Positions 26,601 to 34,818 of a stretch of 64,000 nucleotides of DNA are shown here, one piece after another (within the stretch, counting starts at the first letter, position 1; each line of letters begins with the position of its first letter). Source of the DNA: Chrysoperla carnea (lineage: Eukaryota > Arthropoda > Insecta > Neuroptera > Chrysopidae). Where the stretch lies: contig NC_058337.1 in NCBI RefSeq assembly GCF_905475395.1, positions 11,458,983 through 11,522,982 on the forward strand, read 5' to 3'. A program made the position numbers and the translations under genes. The notes under the pieces are model-generated. The model worked only from the letters and a program-made list of their open reading frames with translations. It was not told the origin of the DNA and made no database searches.

Positions 26601-29600
26601 AGCTTGATATTTCTTTTCGTTTTTGATTTATCGTTATCTCAGACGGACAGACAAACGGACAACCGGAAATGGACTGATTAGGTAATTTTATGAACACCTA
26701 TATCAAAATTTTGTTCGAAGCATCAATATTTTTAAACGTTACAAACTTGGGACTAAACTTAGTATACCTTGATATATTTCATATATACATGGTATAAAAA
26801 TTGCTAAAGTGGGGAAAACCGATTTTTTGCACAAAAAAAAAGACAGAAAATTTGATTTTTAAAAAAGGGGTCGTGGTTAAACAATGAGTTGCCCTAAAAC
26901 CAAAGAAAACGGGAATTTACAAACTATAATGCATACGTTATATATACAGTGCCCACTGATGTTTTGATCAACTGATCAAAATAGTTGGTAAATTTCACTC
27001 TTTCTTTGCTTTTTCGCGGATTCATCATGCATATACAAAAATAATAATTGCGCAGATGTTTTAGGGAATAAAATGCTTCTTTTCTTATTTTAAATTATCT
27101 TAAAATGTTATGTTACCGATCGCAAACGATCATTTTTTTCGTTTTTGTAGTACTACAATCCCCCTTTTTGTTTTATTGTTAAAATACTTTTTCCTTTTTT
27201 TTTGTGCAAAAAACCGGTTTTTCGCGCTTTTCCGTTTATTTTTAAATAACTCCCTACAATCCGATTTTTTCTAAAGTATTTTTTCTTAATAACAGCTAAT
27301 TAATTTTTATAGGAAAAGGTCAATTATCAAATATTGCAGTATGAAAAATGATTAAAACAAAATTTATTGGAAATATTATTCTCAATAATTTTTATTATAT
27401 GAATTTTCACATAAAATTAATTTTTACCGAGATTTACACCTTGGTGGACACCAACAATCTGGTGGCCACTCTTTACAGAAACTTAGGTCGAGAAACTTAG
27501 ATGAAGATTTCCCGTGGAACTACTTCGTACTTCTTTTGAAATTTCGCTCTTTTTCTTAACTCAAATCTCGATGATTACTGGATTATATTTTATTCCGAAT
27601 TTTTATTCAATTTTTTGCCATAAAATTTTTATGGTTATTTGTTTGTATCTATATATGTATATAAATTAGCAAAACATTTTTCCTTAAAACGAATTTTTAA
27701 TCCATTTATAAAGAGTACGGTAGCCATAAATATCTAATCCAGTCAATAAGCCGGTAAAAAGTGTCGATACTGAAAAAGCTGGGAAACAGTACCGATCTAC
27801 CGATTTTAATCAAACTTTTAATTAAGTGTTTATAGGACCCCAAGAAACAGCAAACTTAACCTAGTCTTAGAGGGCATAGGACCTCAGCGGGGAGCATATG
27901 TAGTCCAAAATTTTTTTGAAATACTTATTTTGGCTTAAAATTGTCATGTAGTAGGTATTTAAGGTCGTTGAATACGAATCCGATGTCAGATTACACTGAT
28001 TCTGTCACCTTTTCCGAAAGTCGCGCAGTTTTGGCGTGAAATTTCACTTTTTTGGCACAAAAAGCGCAAACCAAGTAATTATCGTACAAACTGTGCTCTG
28101 CAGGGGTGTTTTTGGTCGCTGATTACGAATTTGATGTCAGATTATCGGATTCTATCACATCTTCTGAAAATCGTGCCATTTTTGGCACAAAAAAATATTA
28201 AATATTGTTGTTGGAAATACTAAATTTTATATTTACACAATTATATCAATGTATTAGTAGGTTTCTAGAGGCTATGTTAGGTTAGGTTAGGTTAGAGTGG
28301 CTGTCCTGGGGTGGGACACACTTAGACCATAGGGTCCGTTTAAAGGCTATGTTAGAAAAAAATATTTAATTTTTAGTTACTGGCAAAAACTACACATTTT
28401 CGAAAGGCGTGGCAGAATCCGTGTAATCTGATATCGGATTCATACTCAGCTACAAAAAATACCATTCAGATGACAATTTTAAACTAAAATAAGCATTTCA
28501 AAAAAAATTTGCGCTACATAGGCCCCCCGAGGTGGAGTTTTATGACCTCTATGACTAGGTTAAGATTACTCAATGTTCCTCGGGATTCTATAAACACGTT
28601 ACAAAAAGTTTTATCATAATCGGTGCTGTTTCCCAACTTTCCCGTACATCCCAGCTTATTGACTGTACTATTCTAGAAAAAAATTGTGCAGTAGATGGTT
28701 GAAGATCAAACATAGGCACAATTGTATTTCGAAGAAATATATGTACCGTACGAAATTTTGCGATTATATAGATGGTGTCCATAGTTTTGGAATTTATTCT
28801 TGATATCAAAACATTACAAAAACTTAATATAAAGATAAACATGAGTCCGAAAACGGTATCCTTTGGAACTACAGTCATCAGAAATTTCGTGCACTTTTTC
28901 TAATTTTTGGAGAATCCATTGGGGTTTTGAGAAAATATTCTGAATAAAGGTTATTTTTATAAAAAATATTTTTGTTATTTTAAGTTGTTAAAATTAATGC
29001 TTTTTCGAAAACTATTATATAGATAGAGCAAAAAAGTTTGCACGTGCAGACGCTCACCAAATTAGCAACGAGTAATATACACTATAAGAGTATAATTACG
29101 ATTATCTAATTCATACTGATGATGACTACATGGTAGTCGAAATAAGTATATTTTAAAGACAAAACGAGAACTACTCTATAATGATTTGGATTCAGAAAAG
29201 TTGAATAATACTAGAAAAAATCTAAAATAGAGCTAATTAAACCGTGGGTATTTGTACTATTCAAATCTTCTCCAGAACGTAAAAAGAAATTAATATTGAC
29301 ATACCGAAATATTCCAATTACTTGTAGATGTTGGTGGCGAGATTAAAACTAACCAAGTAAGTTGCCAGCCCTGGCCCAAACCTTGTTCGAGGCTAATAAA
29401 TCGAGCGTGGTTTATCAAATCTTCCTCAATCCCTGGTCAAGGTTAATAAATAAAGGCTTGGTCTGTCAGTCATTGTCTAAGTTTGGGCTTTCTTTGATTT
29501 ACCAAGTCTTGGTATGCTAAGCCTTATCCGAGGCTAACGGGCAACGTGCCCTGGTCGATAACTTATCCTATTCATCCTATTTATTTTTTGAAAATTGTAA

Positions 29601-32600
29601 GGGAATGGGCCTTTTCATCGATTTGAATTTAAGAACTACGTATAGTAATTTTTATTAGTTCTTTTAAACTTTTCCGTGTACACTTATGAATAAAGGTTTT
29701 GCCTTTCTTATTTGTTTTTATTAGTTGATAGACCGTATCCTTGCAAAAAATCAACTTATACTATCTCAAGACAGTGAAAGTATACTTAACCTAGCTATAG
29801 TTAACTCTGACTAGTACATGTTGATCAAATGTCAACACTTTTCGGTTTTCATCAACTTTCACTGAAAAGCCCAGTAACAATCGACTTTACCTAGGAAGAG
29901 TCGACTCTTACTGGAGGATCAACTTTTCCTGTAACATATATGTACAATATTCACTTCATTTCAGTCATATAAGTGCCCCTTTTGTACTCATACAAAATAC
30001 CTTCACTAGCATTTCATGTTATCCAGTAGTCAGGTTACCCGACCGCTGGCACCGATTTGAACATGGCATTAGAGTTTTATGTATCACTTCCCTGGTTAAC
30101 TTTTACATGTTATAAAATTATAAGAATCAAAATTTTGATTCTAATGTTTAATTAGAGAAAATATATATAAATATAGAATCAAAGCTTGAATTTAGTATCT
30201 ACGGATAGCGTTCTTAAACCCTATTTGTACGAATCCTACATTTAATTGGCGACTTTTTTAATCCAATTCAATTATGTTACCAAAATATAAAAGAATCCAT
30301 TTTTTGCGGATAGGGACACCTATGTCGTTCAACCACCTTTGATATTTTCACACAATTAAAATTCGTTGTTTCATTTTTCCATTCAATAAAACCATCACCA
30401 ATGTTTTGCAAATTAAATGCGAGTTTTGGCATTAACCAGATTATACAAAATAAAAACAAGTTCTTATTTAATTTTAACGAGGTATAAAACGCTCAGCCAG
30501 CTGTATTCGAGCAATGCTACGAATGAATACCTACCTATAATCCCATCAAATAAGGTAAAATTGACTAAAATTTTGGAGGCAGCAATGCCACCCATGCCAT
30601 GTTTTAGCTTTTTGCCTGTAGAATAAAAATTTTCGTATGCATAGAAACAAAAAGGGTGATAAAATTAACGATTTTTAACGTTTTGTCACATATTTTTGCA
30701 ATTTACTCGAAAACTATGCCTTTTTGGAGAAAAAATAGTTATCGGGCGTAAAATTTACATCAATGTACAATTTTACCGTGTTTTTTATACCTTTTTTAGG
30801 AAAAAAATATTTTTGATAAAATTTTTTGAGCATATAATTTCCAAATAAACTGTATATTTTGATTATCCCCAATCTTTGGGATTTTTAGAAAAATCGATAT
30901 TTATTAAAAATTTTCCGCAACTTTTAAAATTTATTCAAAAACTATACATTTTAGGGAAAACACACTCTTGCCCAAAGTTGTAGAACGTTAAATTTTAAAT
31001 CGATATGTTTTTTCCGCCTTATAATTTTCACCACTAGAGAGAAGAAAAAAAAATGTATGCTTCGAATATTTTATTTAAATATCGACTTTTTTCTAAAATG
31101 AGGAAGATAGGGAAAAATCAAAATATACAGATCGGTAGGCAATTTTATTCTTAACAATTTTTATCAAAAGTATTTTTTCTCTGAAATGCATAGTTTTTAA
31201 GAAAATTAAAAAAAAAACACCAAAAACATGGAAGATTGAACATTGATGGAAATTTTTCAGAAAATATTTAACAGTTTATTATAAAACTCGGAAATCGTTG
31301 ATTTTTTCCAAAATCTTTTTTTTTTCTGCACATATGAAAATTTTTCTTATACAGGGTTAAAAGCTAAAACTTGATATAGGCGGCCTTACTGCCTTCAAAA
31401 CTTCAGTAAATCATGAAATTTCATCTAATTTGATGGGAGTACTAACTAAAACCAAACAGGGTGTCTACTTAAGTTGGCTACATATGGAAAGCTTTTTTAT
31501 TATGATTACGAAAAAAAGTTACCCTTTATCAAAATCTCTGTTTTGAAATGCTAGGTATCACCTATTCACTTTTGACATACAGAGTGCACAAATTGAGAAA
31601 GTTCGATAGGAATGGTAATGGTCGTTTAGAAATGCAGACCATTTTGAACAGGTTATAAGGGAAACGGTTCAAGAAATCACTCCCGAGATATGTAAGAGTA
31701 TATTTAAAGAATTTTGTAAAGGAACAATTACATATCTGGAACACGTTCGTGGATACGTTGAGGCAAAAACGAACTGAAGATAAACGTTTAAGAATAAATT
31801 GTTAACGTTGGGAATGTTTTGACCACTTCAATTTTAAATTAAATTTTATAAATCCTACGTTTCTTTATTTGAAACATTTATAAATAAATTATTACCATTT
31901 ATTTTTCATACATTACGTTACATTTATTATTGTTGACGTAAGTAAAAACAGTTATTTTCACTTCGTTTTTGCCTCAACGTACCCACCTTCACGTTCCATA
32001 CATGTAATTGTTATTTTAAAAAAATTCTTTAAATACGCTCCCATATCTCAGGAGTGATTTCTTGAACCGTTTCTCTAATTATATACATTTCAAAACGACC
32101 ATTAACATTCCTATCAAACTTTCCCAATTTGTGGTGCACCCTATACATTATATGTCAAGAGTGAATAGCTGAATGTTAATATTTTCGAAAGCAAAGATTT
32201 TTATAAAGAATAACTTTTTTTCGTAAACCTTACAATAAAAAAGTTTTCCATATGTAGCCAAGTAGTAGTAGTCACCCTGTAGCTAGTAGTTAATCATTTG
32301 TAGTAACTTTGTATTCCCCACATTTAAAATAAAATTCAGAATCAGCGTAGTATCCACGTGGATACGTATTATAAAATAAAACTGTTCATCGAGTCCACTA
32401 ATTATATGATAATTAAAATATCGACTATTAGGTAGATAATTATTATCTACAACTAAATTTTAATATTTAATAGTTTAGTTAATACCAAAATTCGCCCATA
32501 TACAACTATATTATAAGGTAAAATTAAAAAGAATATTAAAATATAAATACCTGAACACAACTTAGCTCCTGTTCACTATGTCGCAATCGTGATATTTGAC

Positions 32601-34367
32601 CACGAAGAGACTCAACTAAATCACTATTTTCTTTTAACGATGAAGTTTTTTCTGCCAATTCTTTCTCTCGTTGCAGTAATAATTGTTTAACTTTTCCTAT
32701 TTCCTGTGCTTGTAGACTTTCCAACTGTTCTTTATCTTCACGGTAAGCGGCCAGTTTACGTTTCTGTTCTATAAAACAAATTTTATACATTCATTTAGAC
32801 TTTTTGAACGTTAAACAAATAATAGATGTGGATGAGAAACGAATTATTATCTTTATCTCAGTTGTTCGCAAAAAATATTTATTCGACAAAATAATAGGCC
32901 ACAGTTGACTACCCTTTTCCATAAGCGATTATTAACAAGCTGGATATTAGTATGCGATTTCATTTTGCTTTCAGCTGCGTTGGCTGAGCGAATTCCCTCA
33001 AAAATTGAAAAAAAAAAAAACATTTTGCTTAAAATCGAATATTGTATTTTTAGTTTTTCAAGAATTTTTATTTCAAAAACTAAGCGTCTAGATAAAAATT
33101 TACAAGAGTACTTTTTTGCTTAAAACTGATTACAAAATACACAACTTTTTTTTTTTAATTCAAAATTTGGTGTTTTGAGTCCCGAACGAATTTCCTACGA
33201 GTCATACGAGGCGATAAAATAAATAAGGAAGTTTTCATCGGATTTGACTTCAGTCAATCTAAATTTGTTCGTTTTTTAGCGCTACAATCCTCTGTTTTTT
33301 GTTTTTATACCATGCATATATGAAATATATCAAGGTATACTAAGTTTGGTCCCAAGTTTGTTACGTTTAAAAATATCGAAGAGAGATATTAAGCTGAAGT
33401 GCTTAGGACGTAAATGTGCAACAATTGGGATTTGCTTATTAAATAAATGACTTCAAATTTTAGATGGATCATTAAAAATTGTTACATTCTACCTAAAATA
33501 CTAGGTAGGCTGGGGAGCAAAATCATTAAAATTTAAGAAGCGAGATATACTCTATGTCAAAAAAAATGCTCGTTTTAAAACATTCTAAGTGTTACTATTA
33601 TAACATAACATATGATGAGTACGCTTAGAATGTTTTAACTATGGCAGTTTTTTTGGAATTAAGTATATATTTTCAAATGTTTCAAAATTTAGAAGTCGAA
33701 AAAAATGTATCCATTTTATTTGTCTTATGCATGCACCATTAGGTCATATGTGGAATTTTAAATATCTTCAAATTTTCAAAAAGTATTTTGGTTGCATTTT
33801 TAATTCTTAAATGTTTTTACTGATTAAAAATTTACAACTTATAAGTATAATCCACGTAATATGTTACATAATACCAAAAATACGTATTTCAAATTGCGAG
33901 GGCTTAAATTAATTTTTGTTCAAAATTGATTCCATTTTTGAGACTTAGATTACTAATTTAAATTTTTAAGGAATACCTTCTGTAATCTTTAATAATTCTT
34001 CAAGTTCCAAAATTCTTTTATCAAGATCCTCCTTTTCTTTTAAAGCCGAAATTTTATCATTTTCTCGTTCTTCTAGTTGTTTATTCCATTCCAATTCCTT
34101 ATCTTTTAAAATTTTCTCAAATTCCGCGTCTTTTTTCGCTAAAATCTTTTGCAATTCTTCTTCATCAAATTTACTGGAAATTGGACTTACATTTTGATCA
34201 TCTCGAACACCATCAGTTGACATTATTGAATTTAAACTGGTTGTGGATCCTGTTCGAGAATGTCGACCCCGAGATGAGGGGGCACGTTTCCCGAATGGTG
34301 GATTAACCTTAATAACAACATCACTGCCTGTTTCCTCTCGAATTTTATTTTTTAAACTTGCAAACAT
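11615..34367 (-). CDS. GOLGA1: golgin-97 homologue (GRIP-domain trans-Golgi tether)
   Basis: A long coiled-coil golgin of the trans-Golgi network that would capture endosome-derived carriers and bind ARL1-GTP through its C-terminal GRIP domain. Six coding exons: 33977-34367 (residues 1-130), 32551-32768 (131-203), 23506-24033 (204-379), 14929-15143 (380-450), 13653-13893 (451-531) and 11615-12097 (532-691). All junctions are GT-AG with matching phases, giving 2076 nt and 691 aa; human golgin-97 has 767. The start [13 protein letters not shown] matches the conserved golgin-97 N-terminus, which supports the ATG at 34365-34367 over an in-frame upstream Met. Residues about 85-550 are heptad-rich coiled coil. 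A Ser/Thr/Asn-rich linker (about 555-615) precedes the GRIP domain (about 619-677: [10 protein letters not shown] ... [11 protein letters not shown]), which keeps the GRIP tyrosine (Y625). An extra exon inside the two 8-kb introns cannot be excluded. Confidence 0.93.
13330..13456. repeat. inverted repeat in golgin-97 intron 5 neighbourhood
   Basis: AAAGAATATCACACA (13370 area) and TGTGTGATATTCTTT form the inner arms. GAGATGCTACTC and the AATGCTATCAC region extend them imperfectly. It lies in the intron between exons 12097 and 13653. Confidence 0.65.
14091..14527. repeat. foldback element in golgin-97 intron 4
   Basis: The left arm (ATTTTTTGCGTAAGTCACAT, then ACAATCTACT and GCAAAATTTGAGAC) matches inversely the right arm (CAAATTTTGCAGT, AGTAGATTGT, ATGTGACTTACGCAAAAAAT). 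Arms are about 65 bp and the total about 435 bp. Non-coding. Confidence 0.75.
16711..17079. repeat. foldback element, ~150-bp arms, in golgin-97 intron 3
   Basis: The arms run from TTAGCCCTAAATATAGGAGG (left) and end in ACATTTAGTGCTAAAA (right). Inner parts match closely, for example TTACATTTCAATAATCTGA against TCAGATTATTGAAATGTACA, and GACGCGCC against ACGCGCGTC. The spacer contains GCGCGCGAG and is GC-richer than the surroundings. Confidence 0.75.
17402..17781. repeat. foldback element in golgin-97 intron 3
   Basis: Arms of about 60 bp: TTTTGGAGATACAGCCTTTC / AAAATTTGGCCAATTTTTCA at the left, and AAATTGGCCAAATTTTGAAA / GTTGTATCTCCGAAATTATC at the right. A short ORF across it (17373-17597) is not considered coding. 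Confidence 0.7.
18077..18102. repeat. 26-bp perfect palindrome
   Basis: GATCAACACACAG followed immediately by its exact reverse complement, with no loop. It sits in repeat-like sequence in golgin-97 intron 3. Confidence 0.85.
18340..18515 (-). mobile_element. tRNA-derived SINE candidate
   Basis: On the minus strand the segment 18510-18440 reads like a tRNA head: an A-box-like AAGATGGATAGAGCG, then 30-40 nt later a B-box-like GGTTCGAATTC with TGGCCACGG following. Spacing fits a tRNA-derived RNA polymerase III promoter. The remainder toward 18340 is an AT-rich body and tail. No complete cloverleaf or discriminator is evident, so this is a SINE head rather than a tRNA gene. Confidence 0.55.
19665..19735. 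repeat. (AAAAT)n-type low-complexity tract
   Basis: Repeated AAATAAAATAA units, in golgin-97 intron 3. Confidence 0.8.
20560..20705 (-). mobile_element. second SINE-like candidate (weak)
   Basis: On the minus strand GGCTCGGATTCGATTTCCGG resembles a degenerate B-box and is followed by an ATGATGATGAATGG-type tail. The A-box is poorly defined (near GGTGGGTTGGAAACCAG). Lower confidence than the element at 18340-18515. Confidence 0.3.
20745..21065 (+). mobile_element. interspersed repeat Rep-1, partial copy
   Basis: Contains the Rep-1 landmarks in order: CTAACGGTTTACAAGATGG, TACGTCCTGGGTACGCTATA, GAGTTATCG, ACGGACGGGCAGACAACCG, TTAGGTGATTTTATGAACAC and TTACAAACTTGGGACTAAAC, ending near ATTTCATATATGG. 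Lies in golgin-97 intron 3. Confidence 0.75.
22440..22890. repeat. foldback family A, half copy
   Basis: Shares with 2160-2545 the order TTTGTTGATAAGAAAATTTT, CTACATCTCGCGAACGGCGAG, CAAAACATGAGATCGAAT, CACAATAATCGTTAATTTT and TTCTTAGAATAGTTC. Ends next to GCGCGCTCGTGCGCG. Lies in golgin-97 intron 3. Confidence 0.65.
24605..24870 (+). repeat. foldback family D, partial copy
   Basis: Begins ATACAGGTTGGGCCATTTTA and continues with AACTTAAACAAAAGTTACG and TTTAGATCCTAAAAGGTAAA, as in the fuller copy at 56440-57085. Lies in golgin-97 intron 2. Confidence 0.65.
26368..26800 (+). mobile_element. interspersed repeat Rep-1, copy with both ends
   Basis: Starts ACAAGTAAAAACAAACAATT, then ATACCATGTATAGACCAGTG, and ends CATATATACATGGTATAAAA. 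The middle is shortened and contains a duplicated GGGTCCTACTGAACTAT. Lies in golgin-97 intron 2. Confidence 0.75.
27715..28685. mobile_element. large foldback element, family C, with central nested insertion
   Basis: The left arm from about 27740 (AATAAGCCGGT ... AAAGCTGGGA ... CGATTTTAATCAAA ... TTAACCTAGTC ... GTAGTCCAAAATTTTT ... GACAATTT-type text) is mirrored at 28350-28680 (TTTCAAAAAAAATTTGCGCT ... GACTAGGTTAAG ... CCCAACTTTCCCGTACAT ... CAGCTTATTGACTG). Paired sentences such as CGAATCCGATGTCAGATTAC / GTAATCTGATATCGGATTC confirm the symmetry. A retrotransposon 3' end (28267-28342) sits near the centre. Lies in golgin-97 intron 2. Confidence 0.7.
28267..28342 (-). mobile_element. severely truncated non-LTR retrotransposon 3' end
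   Basis: About 75 bp nearly identical to the 3' terminus of the element at 47676-48103 (GGCTGTCCTGGGGTGGGACA, then CTTAGACCATAGGGTCCG), ending on the lower-coordinate side in repeated TTAGG. On the element's strand this is a (CCTAA)n 3' tail. Confidence 0.75.
29330..29930. repeat. degenerate minisatellite-like region
   Basis: Related phrases recur: CTTGTTCGAGGCTAATAAAT, CTGGTCAAGGTTAATAAAT and CTTATCCGAGGCTAACGGG, and further on AGTCGACTCTTACTGG-type units. The repeats are imperfect and no unit length is fixed. Lies in golgin-97 intron 2. Confidence 0.4.
31457..32282. mobile_element. foldback element, family B (two inverted transposase C-terminus units)
   Basis: Ends CAGGGTGTCTACTTAAGTTG at the left and TAGTAGTCACCCTGTAG at the right. 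The outer arms (CTACATATGGAAAGCTTTTT / AAAAGTTTTCCATATGTAGC) and inner arms (CTATTCACTTTTGACAT / ATGTCAAGAGTGAATAG) pair. Each half also holds the transposase-C-terminus-like segment (AAACGGTTCAAGAAATCACT ... GTTGAGGCAAAAACGAACTG), in opposite orientation. The arms therefore reach about 330 bp around a short AT-rich centre. Lies in golgin-97 intron 2. Confidence 0.75.
32990..33140 (+). repeat. short interspersed repeat shared with 37937-38115
   Basis: Both copies share GCTNAGC-AATTCCCTCA, AGAATTTTTATTTC(A/G)AAAA, A-GAGTACTTTTTTGCTTAAAA and AATTCAAAATTT in the same order. No ORF of interest. Lies in golgin-97 intron 1. Confidence 0.6.
33305..33420 (-). mobile_element. Rep-1 end fragment
   Basis: TTTATACCATGCATATATGA, ATATATCAAGGTATACTAAG and TTTGGTCCCAAGTTTGTTAC are the inverse of the Rep-1 3' end. 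Lies in golgin-97 intron 1. Confidence 0.7.
33555..33656. repeat. inverted repeat, ~38-bp arms
   Basis: AAAACATTCTAAGTGT and ACGCTTAGAATGTTTT are the inner arms. The outer AAAAAAAATGCTCG and the CAGTTTTTTT side extend the pairing. Lies in golgin-97 intron 1. Confidence 0.65.
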
Positions 34368-34818
34368 GGTCACTGTAGTTTTTCTGTTTAAATAACTAAT
34401 ATACAAACCTCTAGATAACAAACCCTTATCAATAATAGGTGTTTAGCATATGCATATTGTTAACAACACTTCATTGTTACGTCAACTCAACTCAATATTC
34501 ACAACAATAATTAAATAAAACTTCGAATTAAATAAATCAAAATTTAAAACTAAAATCAATAATTAAATTTAAATTTATATTATAAAATCACATAACATAA
34601 TCAGACAAATTACAATTGACATATTTAAGTCAAAGTGACGTTTAACAGTCCATTTTATACTAATAGTTGTCAAATTTGATAACTAGTGTGAAATGTCCCA
34701 TAGACTTAAATAGTAACAAATCATTTTTACTATAAAGTTTCGATTCTAAAGTTCAATTTTGCCAATTTGTCATATTCAATTAATTTATTGTTTATTTTAT
34801 ATTGTTGAAACATTTGAA
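34368..34818. promoter_or_regulatory. shared divergent promoter region
   Basis: About 450 bp separate the start codons of golgin-97 (minus) and the UPF0598 gene (plus), so both promoters must lie here or overlap. On the minus strand TTTAAACAG just before 34383 could be a splice acceptor for a 5' non-coding exon of golgin-97. No TATA-type element stands out in the AT-rich background. Confidence 0.55.

Noticed and set aside
28588-28878. 96-codon minus-strand ORF
   Set aside because: Starts outside and runs into the arm of foldback family C. It is hydrophobic with no domain, and homologous repeat copies (11284-11453) do not keep the frame.
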